Assembly (NCBI RefSeq): GCF_019039255.1
Contig: NZ_CP077062.1
Coordinates: 992,001-1,056,000 of the forward strand
Length of the DNA stretch: 64,000 bases
Direction: 5' to 3'
Source of the DNA: Nocardioides panacis
GTDB taxonomy: Bacteria; Actinomycetota; Actinomycetes; Propionibacteriales; Nocardioidaceae
Below, piece after piece: positions 26,158 to 35,993 of the stretch. The notes under the pieces were generated by a model. The model was not told the DNA's origin and ran no database searches. It saw nothing but the letters and a program-made list of their open reading frames with translations. The position numbers and the translations under genes are program-made. Each line of letters starts with the position of its first letter. The first letter of the stretch is position 1.

Positions 26158-26163
26158 TACCAT
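26158..26163 (+). promoter_or_regulatory. -10 element deciding the cinA start
   Basis: TACCAT, 7 nt, then GTG at 26171. The nearby ATG at 26162 lies inside this hexamer and so would not be on the transcript; this favours the leaderless GTG start. Confidence 0.5.
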
Positions 26164-26170
26164 GCACCCT

Positions 26171-26647
26171 GTGGAGGAGACCCTCGCGGCGCAGGTGCAC
26201 GCCGCCCTGCTGGCCCGCGGGGAGACCGTCGCCAGCGCCGAGTCGCTGACCGGTGGGGCGCTCGGGGACCGGCTGTCCTCGACCCCGGGCGCGAGCGCGA
26301 CCTACCGCGGCGGCGTGGTGTCCTACGCCACCGACGTGAAGCAGGCGCTGCTCGGGGTGAGCGACGAGCTGGTGGCGACGTACGGCGTGGTGTCGGCGCA
26401 GTGCGCCCGGCAGATGGCCGAGGGGGTGCGGGCGCTGGTGGGGGCCGACTGGGCGGTCAGCACCACGGGAGTGGCCGGCCCGCAGCTCCAGGAGGGCAAG
26501 CCGGCCGGCACGGTGCACGTCGGCCTGGCCGGCCCGCGCGGGACCACCAGCGTCGAGCTGCACCTGGCCGGCGACCGGCGCGAGATCCGGACCCGGAGCT
26601 GCCACGAGGCACTCGCCGCGCTGCTAGGTTCGCTCACAGCGCAGTGA
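26171..26647 (+). CDS. cinA: CinA-family nicotinamide-nucleotide amidohydrolase
   Basis: C-terminal CinA domain (PncC type), which converts nicotinamide mononucleotide to nicotinic acid mononucleotide in NAD recycling. The 158-residue stand-alone form is usual in actinobacteria. Motifs: A-E-S-L-T-G-G near residue 23, Y-R-G-G-V-V-S-Y-A-T, and S-T-T-G-V-A-G-P. I use the GTG at 26171 because of the TACCAT element upstream; the ATG at 26162 would add three residues. Its last codons overlap a ClgR operator (26628-26641), and clgR follows 90 bp downstream. Confidence 0.92.
   Translation: MEETLAAQVHAALLARGETVASAESLTGGALGDRLSSTPGASATYRGGVVSYATDVKQALLGVSDELVATYGVVSAQCARQMAEGVRALVGADWAVSTTGVAGPQLQEGKPAGTVHVGLAGPRGTTSVELHLAGDRREIRTRSCHEALAALLGSLTAQ
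26628..26641. promoter_or_regulatory. ClgR operator inside the 3' end of cinA
   Basis: GTTCGCTCACAGCG matches the known ClgR site GTTCGC-N5-GCG and the core CGCYNANRGCG. It lies about 100 bp before the clgR start, so it is probably the autoregulatory site, embedded in the last codons of cinA. A smaller dyad, CGGGAA-N3-TTCCCG, lies between the operator and clgR. Confidence 0.75.
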
Positions 26648-26737
26648 GGTTTTGCGGTGTTGGGTGTCGGGAAGTTTTCCCGGACCGGTAGCGTTGGGAC
26701 CCAAGGAACGCAAGCGAGCCTCAGGAAGGAGCAGCCC

Positions 26738-27079
26738 GTGGTGATCTTCCGCCGCCTGCTCGGTGAGGTTCTCCGTGCGCAGCGGATGCGCCAGGGCCGC
26801 ACTCTTCGCCAGGTGTCCGCCGACGCGCGGGTCAGCCTGGGCTACATCTCCGAGATCGAGCGGGGCCAGAAGGAAGCGTCCTCCGAGCTGCTCGCCTCGA
26901 TCTGCTCGGCGCTCGACGTGCCGCTCTCGGAGATCCTCTCCGAGGTCAGCGACGCGGTCGCGCTCGAGGAGGCTGCTCTCGCGATGCAGCTCGACAGCGT
27001 CCGGGTCGACGCCACCAGCCTCCGCCCGGCCCGCACCGAGGCCGGTCGCCCCGGCGACGTGGTGGCCTCCGCCGCCTGA
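26738..27079 (+). CDS. clgR: ClgR-type transcriptional regulator
   Basis: XRE-family regulator that activates the clpP/clpC and lon protease genes in actinobacteria. The 113-residue protein has the [26 protein letters not shown], then [18 protein letters not shown]. The GTG at 26738 is chosen because AGGAAGGA lies 7 nt upstream and the product then starts [12 protein letters not shown], the family N-terminus; GTG at 26741 is one codon later. The C-terminus ends V-V-A-S-A-A, hydrophobic residues like those that make ClgR a Clp substrate elsewhere. A matching operator upstream supports autoregulation. Confidence 0.93.
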   Translation: MVIFRRLLGEVLRAQRMRQGRTLRQVSADARVSLGYISEIERGQKEASSELLASICSALDVPLSEILSEVSDAVALEEAALAMQLDSVRVDATSLRPARTEAGRPGDVVASAA

Positions 27080-27093
27080 CCGGCCGCTCCGGC

Positions 27094-27852
27094 TCAGCCG
27101 GGGCTGCTGGCGGTCGCCCACACCCGGCGACGGGCGTCGTGGTGCCGCAGGCTGCGCACGCCCTCGTCGCGGAACGACAGCAGGGCCGGGTCGTCGCCCG
27201 GGTCCAGGGTGACGGCCTCCTCCCACATCGCCCGCTCGTCGAGCCGCCAGTCCGGCCGCTCGACAACCTCGACGCCGGTGAAGCCGGCCGCGACCAGCCC
27301 GCCGCGCAGGTCGACCGCGCGCAGGCCCGCGGGCTGGGTCTCGTCGTCGGGGTCGACGACCTCCCAGCAGGTCAGCACGACCCGTCCTCCGGGGCGCAGG
27401 ACCCGGGCCAGCTCGGCGTACGCCCGCGCCGGGTGCTCGGCGAACTGGATCGAGTCGACGACCATCACCGCGTCGACCGAGGAGTCCTCGATGCGGGTCG
27501 CCTCGAGCGTGCCGACCTCGAAGTCGCCCTCCCGCCCGAGCCCGTGCGCCTGGGTGCGCGCCTGCCGGACCGCCTCGGCGGAGAAGTCCACGCCGACCAG
27601 CCGGGCGCCGGTGCGCTGCGCCACCTCGAGGCCGTAGCCGCCGCGCCCGCAGGCCAGGTCGAGCAGCAGGTCGCCGGGGGAGAGCCGCAGCGCGTCGGTG
27701 ACGTCGGCGAGGCCGTCCCAGGTCAGCAGGCTGGTGGACTGCAGGTGCTGCGGCAGGCCCAGGTGCCGGCGCTCGACCTCGTCCTTGACGGGGCTGTGCC
27801 GCATGTCGGCGTACCACTGGTCGAAGTAGGCCGCGCGCTCCGAGGTGCTCAT
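27094..27852 (-). CDS. Class I SAM-dependent methyltransferase
   Basis: A 252-residue methyltransferase of the Methyltransf_11/25 type. Motif I is D-L-L-L-D-L-A-C-G-R-G-G-Y-G near residues 67-80, motif II ends in V-G-V-D-F-S, and motif III is around V-L-R-P-G-G-R-V-V-L-T. The N-terminal Y-F-D-Q-W-Y-A-D-M-R is typical of small-molecule methyltransferases. The substrate cannot be inferred. The start at 27852 overlaps the stop of the upstream Nei-type gene by 4 nt, placing it last in the operon lhr - pentapeptide - nei - methyltransferase. A short CCGGC/GCCGG hairpin at 27089-27101 overlaps its stop and separates it from convergent clgR. Confidence 0.85.
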   Translation of the reverse strand: MSTSERAAYFDQWYADMRHSPVKDEVERRHLGLPQHLQSTSLLTWDGLADVTDALRLSPGDLLLDLACGRGGYGLEVAQRTGARLVGVDFSAEAVRQARTQAHGLGREGDFEVGTLEATRIEDSSVDAVMVVDSIQFAEHPARAYAELARVLRPGGRVVLTCWEVVDPDDETQPAGLRAVDLRGGLVAAGFTGVEVVERPDWRLDERAMWEEAVTLDPGDDPALLSFRDEGVRSLRHHDARRRVWATASSPG

Positions 27853-28646
27853 CGGGACACCGTAGGGGGCGGCTGGCAGGCCGGGCACCAGTACGTCGCC
27901 CGCTCCTGGCCCTCGGGGCCCTGCAGGTCGACCCGGATGCGGGTGCCGCAGCGCCGGCACGGCTGCTTGTCACGGCGGTAGACCCAGGTCTGCTTGCCGC
28001 GGCGGGTGTCGCCGGTGAGGGTCTGCTCGACGCGGTTCTTGTTCGCCTCCAGCGCCGTGCGGGCCCGCCGCACCAGCCGGGGCAGGTCGGGGACCTCGCA
28101 GACCGGGAGCCGCGGGTGCGCGCCGGCCAGGAAGCACAGCTCGTTCTTGTACAGGTTGCCGATCCCGGCCAGGTTGCGCTGGTCGAGGAGGGCGTCGGCC
28201 ACCGGGCGCGACGGGTCGGACCGCAGCCGGCGCAGTGCCTCGGCCTCGTCCCAGTCGGGGCCGAGCAGGTCGGGACCGAGGTGGCCCACCACGGTGTCCT
28301 CGGCGTCCCGGGCCACCACCTCGACGACGCCCAGGGCGAACCCGACGGCGGTCCACTCCTCGGTGCGCAGCACGACCCGGGCCTCGTGGGCGGGACGGCG
28401 CCACCCGGTGCCGGGCCGGTAGAGGTGCCAGGAGCCCTCCATCTTGAGGTGCGTGTGCAGGCTGTGGTCCGGGCCGATCCGGGTGAGCAGGTGCTTGCCG
28501 CGCGCCACGGTCGCCTGCACGGTCCGCCCGGACAGGTCGAGGGTCGCGTGCGCGGGCACCCGGAAGTCGGTCTCCAGCAGGACCTGCCCGCTCAGCGCCT
28601 TGTCGAGGTGCAGCGCGGTGCGCCAGACGGTGTCGCCCTCGGGCAT
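27849..28646 (-). CDS. nei: Endonuclease VIII-like DNA glycosylase (Nei family)
   Basis: Fpg/Nei-family DNA glycosylase/AP lyase that removes oxidised bases. The 265-residue protein starts [10 protein letters not shown]: after loss of Met, P2 is the catalytic nucleophile and E3 the acid, and the G-D-T-V-W form is typical of actinobacterial Nei2. The helix-two-turn-helix D-Q-R-N-L-A-G-I-G-N-L-Y-K-N-E is near residue 158. A zinc finger C-x2-C-x20-C-x2-C closes the protein. The ATG at 28646 shares a base with the stop of the pentapeptide gene. It lies in one operon with the repair helicase Lhr, which fits a DNA-damage role. Confidence 0.92.
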   Translation of the reverse strand: MPEGDTVWRTALHLDKALSGQVLLETDFRVPAHATLDLSGRTVQATVARGKHLLTRIGPDHSLHTHLKMEGSWHLYRPGTGWRRPAHEARVVLRTEEWTAVGFALGVVEVVARDAEDTVVGHLGPDLLGPDWDEAEALRRLRSDPSRPVADALLDQRNLAGIGNLYKNELCFLAGAHPRLPVCEVPDLPRLVRRARTALEANKNRVEQTLTGDTRRGKQTWVYRRDKQPCRRCGTRIRVDLQGPEGQERATYWCPACQPPPTVSR

Positions 28647-29440
28647 CAGCCGGCCGTCCAGTGCGGCGGCCGGTCCAGCGACCCCGGCAGCCGGGTGGCG
28701 GCGTCCCCCCGGGCGGCGTTCACCTGGAACTGGGTGAGGAACAGCGAGGTGGCCAGGTCCGCTCCGGCGAGGTCGGCGCCCCGCAGGTCGGCGCCGATCA
28801 GGTCGGCCAGCGACAGGTCGGCGTCCCGGAGGTCCGTAGCCACGAGGAGCGCCCCGCGCAGGTCGCAGCGGCGCAGGTCCGCCCCGCGGAGCCGGGCCCC
28901 GGCCAGGTCGGCGCCGTGACGGTCCGGACCGTCGCCGCGGACCAGCCCGCTGACCCGGCGCAGCAGCCCGGCGACCCCGCCGCGGTGGGCGTCCACGTCC
29001 AGCGCCGCGAGGTCGTCGGGGCCGAGCGCGGTGAGGGCCAGCGTGGCGTCGTACGCGGTGCGGAGGTCGGGCGCCAGCGAGGGGGCGAGCGGCCGGGCGA
29101 CGGTGAGGTACCAGAGCATCTCGTGCAGGGCCCGCATGGTGGCGAGGGCGCCGAACATCTGCGGGGCGGTCCCGGGGTGCGTGCGCCAGTCTCGGCCGGC
29201 GTAGGTGACCTGGGAGAGCTGCTGCCCGGCGCCGAAGCAGTCGTAGGTGGTGCAGCCGGGCATGCCGAGGTCCCGGAGCCGGTCGTGCACCGAGCAGCCG
29301 AGGTCGTCGGCGAGGTGCCGGCAGGGCTCCCCGGCGGCCTTGCCGAAGGCGAAGTCGGCGGACCGGGCGAACGACGTGGCGACGCAGCACAGCGCGAAGC
29401 ACCGCGAGCAGTCGGCGCGCAGCTCGGGGGCGGCGGTCAT
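28646..29440 (-). CDS. Cysteine-rich pentapeptide-repeat protein
   Basis: A 264-residue protein in two parts. The first 65 residues hold nine or ten cysteines ([30 protein letters not shown]), similar to YkgJ/zinc- or iron-binding clusters. From about residue 180 there are pentapeptide repeats of the A-(D/N)-L-x-G form ([15 protein letters not shown] and so on), which build a right-handed beta helix. Function is unknown; DNA mimicry, as in MfpA/Qnr proteins, is one possibility for such helices. It overlaps lhr by 4 nt and nei by 1 nt, so it is co-translated with DNA repair genes. Confidence 0.8.
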   Translation of the reverse strand: MTAAPELRADCSRCFALCCVATSFARSADFAFGKAAGEPCRHLADDLGCSVHDRLRDLGMPGCTTYDCFGAGQQLSQVTYAGRDWRTHPGTAPQMFGALATMRALHEMLWYLTVARPLAPSLAPDLRTAYDATLALTALGPDDLAALDVDAHRGGVAGLLRRVSGLVRGDGPDRHGADLAGARLRGADLRRCDLRGALLVATDLRDADLSLADLIGADLRGADLAGADLATSLFLTQFQVNAARGDAATRLPGSLDRPPHWTAG

Positions 29441-32400
29441 CCGCGCAGCCTCAGGCCGCGCGGGGTGGCCACGAAGCCGGCGTCCTCCAGGGCTCGCCGC
29501 AGCGCGCTGGACCGCTCCCCGGTGCCGAGGATCGTCTCGCCGTCGGCCTTCTCGACCGTCAGCCGCCCCAGCGCCCCCTGGCGTACGGCGGTCGCGAGGG
29601 CCGCCATGGCCGGGGACAGCGCCTCGACGTCGTCGGTGAAGGTCAGCAGCGTCCGGCCGCCGCGCTCGACGTACACGCCGAGGTCGCCGTCGACGAGCAC
29701 CACGAGCGCGCCGGCCTTGCGGCCGGGCCGGTGGCCCGTCCCGGGGGTGGCGTCGTCGGCCACCCGCTCGGGCCAGGGCAGCGCGGCGCCGTAGGGGTTC
29801 GCGGGATCGGTCGCGGCCAGCGCCACCGAGCGGACCTTGGCGTCGTCAGGGGCGTCACCGACCTCGCGCGAGAACGACCGCAGCCGGTCCACGGCGCCGG
29901 GCCCGCCGAACTGGGCCGCGCCGAGGGAGTTCACGAAGTAGCCGCGGCGGCACCGCCCGGAGTCCTCGAACGCGGAGAGCACCTTGTAGACGCCGGCGAA
30001 GCCGCCCGGCACGCGCTCGCTCATCACCGCTCCCCGGGTGACCACGCCGTGCCGCTCGAGGAGTCCCTCGGCGGACGCGTGCGCCCGGCGGGTGGCGTCC
30101 TCCTCGAGCTCGGGCAGCAGCGCCCAGCGGCCGGCCGTCGTCGGGGGGACCGGTGCGGGTCGGCAGGTCGGGGCGGCGCGGGCGGCCACCGGCGCGGGCC
30201 GTGCGGGCCCGCGGCGGGGGCCGGCGGGACCGGTGCGCGGTCCGTCCGCCGGACGTCAGCGCGCGCACCGGCGCGAGCGTGTCGTTGCTCAGCCGGCCGG
30301 CCCAGACCAGGTCCCACAACGCGGCCTCGAGCGCCTTGTCGTCACTGGCCCCGACGGCGTTCGAGAGCTGCCGGAAGAAGTACGCGCCGCCGCCGGCCAG
30401 CGCCTCGACGACCGCCTCGTGCAGCGGGGTGCCGTCGATCTCCTCCATCGGCACCCGGTCGGGCAGGGTCAGGTGCGCGGTGTCGGCGAGGTGCAGCGAG
30501 GCCCAGCCGTCGGTGCCGGGGAGCGTGCCGTGGCCGGCCCAGAGCACCTCGCCGCTGGCGGTCAGCTCGTCGAGCATCGAGGGCTGGTAGTCCACGACCC
30601 GGCTGCCGAGCACCAGTGGCTCCAGCGCGGAGGCGGGCACCGCGCACCCGGCGAGCTGGTCCACCACGGTCAGCACGCCGTCGACCCCGCGCAGGCGGCC
30701 GCCCACGTTCTGCCACACGGGCAGGAACCGGCCGAGCGTCGAGGGCTCGACGGGCTCGACCTCCTTGCGCAGCGCGGCCAGCGACCGGCGGCGCAGGCGG
30801 CGGAGCACCTCGGCGTCGCACCACTCGGCCCCTGCGCCGGCGGGCCGGAACTCGCCCTCCAGCACCCGGCCCTGGGCGGCCAGCCGGGACAGCGTCTGGG
30901 CCGCGACCGCGACGCCGAGGCCGAGGCGGGCGGCCACGTCGGCCGGGGTGAACGGGCCGTGCGTGCGGGCGAAGCGGGCGACCAGGTCGGCCAGCGGGTC
31001 CTCGACCGGCTCGGTGAACACCTCGGGGGTGCCGGGCGGCACGGGCACGCCGAGCGCGTCGCGCAGCCGGGCGACGTCCTCGACGGCGGTCCACCGCTCG
31101 GTCCCGCCCATCCGGACCGCGACGACCCGGCGCGCGTCGGCCAGCAGAGCCAGCCAGCCGGCTGCGTCGGCGCCCTCGACGGACCGCTCGGCGACCTCGG
31201 CGGTGGACAGCGGGCCGAGCAGCCGCAGCAGGTCGGCGACCCCCTCGGCGTCCCGGGCCCGCCGGTCCGGCGTCAGCCGCTGCAGCTCCTGCTCGAGCTC
31301 GGCGAGCACGTCGGGGTCGAGCAGCTCGCGCAGCTCGGCCCGGCCGAGCAGCTCGGCGAGCAGCCCCTGGTCCAGGGACAGCGCGGCGGCCCGGCGCTCG
31401 GCGACCGGGGAGTCGCCCTCGTACATGAACGCCGCGACGTAGCCGAACAGCAGCGACCGCGCGAACGGCGACGGCTGGGTGGTGGAGACCTCGACGACCC
31501 GGATCCTGCGCGAGGACAGGTCGCGCATCATCTGCAGCAGCGCCGGGACGTCGTACACGTCCTGGAGGCACTCGCGGACCGCCTCCAGCACGATCGGGAA
31601 GGACGGGTACTTGACCGCGACCTCGAGCAGCTGGGCGCTGCGCTGGCGCTGCTGCCACAGCGGCGAACGGCGTCCGGGGTCGCGGCGCGGCAGCAGCAGG
31701 GCGCGGGCCGCGCACTCGCGGAACCGGGACGCGAACAGCGCGGAGCCGCCCACCTCGGAGGTGACGATGTCCTCGATCTCGTCGGGCTCGAAGACCACCA
31801 CGTCCGCGCCGGGCGGGTCCTGGTCGGTCTCCGGCACCCGCAGCACGATGCCGTCGTCGCCGGGCAGCGCCTGGGCGTCGATGCCGTAGCGCTCGCGCAG
31901 CCGCACCCCGATCGCCAGCGCCCACGGGGCGTGCACCTGGGCGCCGTAGGGCGAGTGGATCACGATCCGCCAGTCGCCGAGCTCGTCGCGGAACCGCTCG
32001 ACGAGCACCGTCCGGTCGGTCGGCATGGTGCTGGTCGCCTCGCGCTGCTCGTCGAGGAAGGCCACCAGGTTGTCCGCGGCCCAGGTGTCCAGACCGGCGT
32101 CGGTGCAGCGCTTCTTGGCGTCCACCGTCGACATCGCGGTCAGCTCACGGGTGAACGCGCCGATCGCGGCACCGAGCTCGGCGGGCCGACCCAGCTGGTC
32201 GCCCTTCCAGAACGGCAGCCGTCCCGGCTGGCCCGGGGCGGGGGAGACCAGCACCCGGTCGTGGGTGATGTCCTCGATGCGCCACGACGTGGCACCGAGC
32301 GCGAACACGTCGCCGACCCGGGACTCGTAGACCATCTCCTCGTCGAGCTCGCCGACCCGGGAGGCCTTCTCCCCGACCAGGAACACCCCGAACAGGCCGC

Positions 32401-34060
32401 GGTCCGGGATGGTGCCGCCGCTGGTGACGGCCAGCCGCTGGGCCCCCGGGCGCGCGGTGAGCGTGCCGGCGACCCGGTCCCACACGACCCGCGGCCGCAG
32501 CTCGCGGAACTCGTCGGACGGGTAGCGGCCGCTGAGCAGGTCCAGCGTCGCGTCGTACGCCGAGCGCGGCAGCGTCGCGAACGGGGCCGAGCGGCGGACC
32601 AGCGTGAACAGCTGGTCCACGTCCCACTCGTCGACCGCCGTCGCGGCCACGACCTGCTGGGCCAGCACGTCGAGCGGGTTGGTGGGCACGTGCAGCGCCT
32701 CGATGGCACCCGTGCGCATCCGCTCCACGGCGACCGCGGTCTGCACCAGGTCGCCGCGGTGCTTGGGCAGCAGCACGCCGCGCGAGACCTCGCCGACCTG
32801 GTGGCCGGCGCGGCCGACCCGCTGGAGGGCGCTGGCCACCGACGGCGGCGACTCGATCTGCACGACCAGGTCGACCGCGCCCATGTCGATGCCGAGCTCG
32901 AGGCTGGAGGTGGCCACCACGCAGGGCAGCCGGCCGCGCTTGAGGTCGTCCTCGATCAGCGCCCGCTGCTCCTTGGAGACCGACCCGTGGTGCGCCCGCG
33001 CAATCACCGGGTCGGCTCCGGTCGCGGACCCGGCCTGCCCCATGAGCGCCGCCGGCGCCCGCGTGGTCTCGACGGGGTCGACCGGCTCCTCGGTGGCGGC
33101 GCGGTCCGCGGCGATCTCGTTGAAGCGGGCGGTGAGCCGCTCGGCGAGGCGGCGGGAGTTGGCGAACACGATCGTCGAGCGGTGCTGCTCGATGAGGTCG
33201 ACGACCCGCTCCTCGACGTGCGGCCAGATCGACCCGCGGCGCTCGGCGCTGCCGGCGGCGGACCCCTCGGGCACCTCGTCGACCGCCGCGGTCAGCGCGA
33301 GCTCGGTCATGTCCTCCACCGGCACCACGACGGTGAGGTCCCACTCCTTGGTGGAGACCGGCGCGACCACCTCGACGGGCCGGGAGCCACCCAGGAAGCG
33401 GGCCACCTCCTCGATCGGGCGGACGGTCGCGGACAGCCCGATCCGCTGGGCCGGCCGCTCCAGCAGCTCGTCGAGCCGCTCGAGGGAGAGCGCCAGGTGG
33501 GCGCCGCGCTTGGTGCCCGCCACCGCGTGCACCTCGTCGACGATCACGGTCTCGACCCCGCGCAGCGACTCCCGCGCCTGGGAGGTGAGCATCAGGAACA
33601 GCGACTCGGGGGTGGTGATCAAGATGTCCGGGGGCGTCGTCCCGAGGCGGCGCCGGTCGGCGGCGCTGGTGTCGCCCGAGCGCAGCCCGACGGTGAGGTC
33701 GGGCGCCGGCACGCCGAGCCGGTCCGAGGTGTGCCGGATGCCGGTCAGCGGCGCGCGGAGGTTGCGCTCGACGTCGACGGCGAGCGCCTTGAGCGGGGAG
33801 ACGTAGAGCACCCGGCAGCGGTGCCGCTTCTCCTCCGGCGGCGGGGAGGCGGCCAGCCGGTCGATCGACCAGAGGAACGCCGAGAGCGTCTTGCCCGAGC
33901 CGGTGGGGGCGACCACCAGCGCGTTGCGGCCCGCGGAGATCGCCTGCCAGGCACCCACCTGGGCGGGGGTCGGGGCGGCGAAGGCCGCCTCGAACCAGGC
34001 GCGGGTGGGCGCGCTGAAGGACGCGAGGACGTCCTGCGCACCGACCTTCTTCCGAGCCAC
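29437..34060 (-). CDS. lhr: Lhr-type ATP-dependent DNA helicase (frameshifted in this sequence)
   Basis: Large superfamily-2 helicase that translocates 3'-to-5' on single-stranded DNA and unwinds RNA:DNA hybrids; in mycobacteria it belongs to the DNA-damage response. Walker A is A-P-T-G-S-G-K-T near residue 52, the DEVH box is V-I-V-D-E-V-H-A, motif III is L-S-A-T-V-R, and motif VI is Q-R-V-G-R-A-G-H. A long C-terminal Lhr region follows. The frame breaks at G6 (plus strand 30143-30148) near residue 1304. Removing one base joins [12 protein letters not shown] and gives about 1540 residues, normal for Lhr. The GTG at 34060 is used. A V-D-P-V-E-T-T insertion lies in the linker near residue 327. 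First of a four-gene minus-strand operon. Confidence 0.9.
33063..33083. repeat. REP-like repeat inside lhr (V-D-P-V-E-T-T element)
   Basis: GTGGTCTCGACGGGGTCGACC, a near match (one end degraded) to the 14668-14690 element. It lies between the two helicase domains of Lhr and encodes V-D-P-V-E-T-T on the minus strand. Confidence 0.4.
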
Positions 34061-34105
34061 GTCCCCATCCTGCCGGACGGCACCGACACCGGCTCCGCGG
34101 ACCGG

Positions 34106-34901
34106 TCAGACGTGCAGCCCGCCGTCGGAGTACAGCACCTGCCCGTTGACCCAGCCGCCGTCCGGCGAGCACAGGAACGACACCAGCGCCGCGGTGTCGC
34201 GCGGGGTGCCGCCGCGACCCAGCGGCGTCTCGGCGAGGATCCGGGCGCGCAGCTCGTCGGTCATCCACCCGGTGTCGACCGGTCCCGGGTTGACCACGTT
34301 CGCGGTCAGCCGCAGGTGCGCCAGCTCGCGGGCGGCCGCCACCACGAGCCGGTCCAGCGCGCCCTTGCTCGAGCCGTAGGGCAGGTTCTGCACCACGTGG
34401 TCGCTGGTCAGCGCGACGATCCGCCCGGTGCCGATGGCGGACGCGGGGAACCGCTCGGCGTACTCCTTGACCAGCAGCCACGACGCCCGCACGTTGACCT
34501 GGTAGTGCCGGTCGAAGCTCTCCACGGTCGTGTCGAGCAGGCCGGAGTCGACCGACTCGGCGTGGCTGAGCACCAGTGCGGTGACCGGGCCCAGCGCCGC
34601 GGTGACGGCGTCGAGGACCGCGGCCGGGGAGCGTACGTCGGTGAGGTCGGCCGGCACCGCGACGGTGCGGGCGCCCCGCTCGGCGAGCCCGGCCGCGACC
34701 GTCTGCGGGTCCTGCTCGTGACGGCCCCACGGCATCCGGTCGTCGTACGGCGTCCAGTGCGTCGTCGCGACGTCCCAGCCGTCCTCGGCCAGCCGGAGCG
34801 CGATCGCCGCGCCGAGGCCGACGGTGCGGCCCACCCCGGTCACCAGGGCGACGGGACGGGTCGCGGGCGGCTGGGGGGGACTCGGGGGCCGGGGCGGTCA
34901 T
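34106..34901 (-). CDS. SDR-family oxidoreductase (frameshifted near the start)
   Basis: Short-chain dehydrogenase of about 264 residues once the frame is restored. The glycine-rich motif is V-T-G-V-G-R-T-V-G-L-G, the catalytic residues are in the Y-G-S-S-K motif with the serine in A-L-T-S-D-H, and P-G-P-V-D-T-G-W-M follows the active site. The printed frame begins at GTG 34843 inside the Rossmann fold, which would lose the first strand. A run of seven G at 34873-34879 carries one base too many. With six, ATG 34901 reads M-T-A-P-A-P-E-S-P-Q-P-P-A-T-R-P-V-A-L-V-T-G. The glycine motif G-x3-G-x-G is slightly changed (V-G-R-T-V-G-L-G). The substrate is unknown, possibly a 3-oxoacyl reductase-like enzyme. 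Confidence 0.85.
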
Positions 34902-34960
34902 GGACCCATCCTGGCGGACCGGTCCCCGGAAACCGGGATGACCCTGTCGGTGGCCGACCG

Positions 34961-34966
34961 TAGGCT
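34961..34966 (+). promoter_or_regulatory. -10 element of leaderless ABC operon promoter
   Basis: TAGGCT, 6 nt, then GTG at 34973. It starts the three-gene ABC operon and is divergent from the SDR gene. Confidence 0.5.
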
Positions 34967-34972
34967 CGGACC

Positions 34973-35992
34973 GTGCCTTCCACTCCTCGCGCGAGCACCA
35001 CCGTGCACTCCCCGGACCCGGCCGACGGCTACGACGAGCGGCGCGCCGGGTCGATGGTCTGGGCCCGCGGGCTCCGCAAGGCCTACCCGTCCACCGGCCC
35101 GGGGCAGCGCGGCGACGTCGAGGCGGTCCGCGGCATCGACCTCGACGTCCGGCCGGGGGAGTCCTTCGGGTTCCTCGGCCCCAACGGGGCCGGCAAGTCC
35201 TCCACGATGCGGATGATCGCGGCGGTCTCGCCCCCGTCCGGCGGCGAGCTGTCGATCCTCGGCCTGGACCCGGCCACCCACGGACCGGAGATCCGGGCCC
35301 GGCTCGGGGTGTGCCCGCAGGAGGACACCCTCGACCTCGAGCTGAACATCCGCGAGAACCTCCTCGTCTACGCCTCCTACTTCGGGATCCGCAGGACCGA
35401 GGCGGCGTCCCGCGCCGACGAGCTGCTCGAGTTCGTGCAGCTGACCGAGAAGGCCAAGGCCAAGGTCGTCGACCTGTCCGGCGGCATGAAGCGCCGGCTC
35501 ACCATCGCCCGGTCCCTGATCAACAACCCCGACGTGCTGCTGCTCGACGAGCCCACCACCGGGCTGGACCCGCAGGCCCGGCACCTGCTCTGGGACCGGC
35601 TGTTCCGGCTCAAGCAGCGCGGGGTCACGCTGGTGCTCACCACGCACTACATGGACGAGGCCGAGCAGCTGTGCGACCGGCTGGTGGTGATGGACGGCGG
35701 CGCCATCGTGGCGCAGGGGTCCCCGCTGGAGCTGATCCGCGAGCACTCCACCCGCGAGGTCGCCGAGCTGCGCTTCGGGGTCGGCGAGCACGAGGCGCTG
35801 GCCGAGCGGGTCGCCGACCTCGCGGACCGCGTCGAGGTGCTGCCGGACCGGCTGCTGCTCTACACCGCCGACGGCGAGGAGACGCTGGCCCGCGTGCACG
35901 AGCGCGGTCTGGACCCGGTGGCGGTGCTGGTGCGCCGGTCCACCCTCGAGGACGTGTTCCTGCGCCTCACCGGCCGGACGCTGGTGGACTGA
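34973..35992 (+). CDS. ABC transporter ATP-binding protein (DrrA/NodI type)
   Basis: ATPase of an ABC-2 exporter, 339 residues. The nucleotide-binding domain has Walker A G-P-N-G-A-G-K-S-S near residue 70, signature L-S-G-G-M-K-R-R, Walker B V-L-L-L-D-E-P-T-T-G-L-D and the switch histidine in L-T-T-H-Y-M. A C-terminal extension of about 90 residues (R-S-T-L-E-D-V-F-L-R-L-T-G-R) is typical of DrrA/NodI exporters of drugs, lipids or oligosaccharides. It is followed at 1 nt by two permease genes, giving a complete heterodimeric exporter. No biosynthetic gene is adjacent, so the cargo cannot be named. Confidence 0.92.
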   Translation: MPSTPRASTTVHSPDPADGYDERRAGSMVWARGLRKAYPSTGPGQRGDVEAVRGIDLDVRPGESFGFLGPNGAGKSSTMRMIAAVSPPSGGELSILGLDPATHGPEIRARLGVCPQEDTLDLELNIRENLLVYASYFGIRRTEAASRADELLEFVQLTEKAKAKVVDLSGGMKRRLTIARSLINNPDVLLLDEPTTGLDPQARHLLWDRLFRLKQRGVTLVLTTHYMDEAEQLCDRLVVMDGGAIVAQGSPLELIREHSTREVAELRFGVGEHEALAERVADLADRVEVLPDRLLLYTADGEETLARVHERGLDPVAVLVRRSTLEDVFLRLTGRTLVD

Positions 35993-35993
35993 G

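Noticed and set aside
24323-26161. Plus-strand extension of cinA upstream of its start
   Set aside because: It runs antisense through the GH15 gene; only the part after 26162/26171 matches CinA.
30038-34963. 1641-residue plus-strand open frame
   Set aside because: Entirely antisense to lhr and the SDR gene; the long frame is a product of high GC content.
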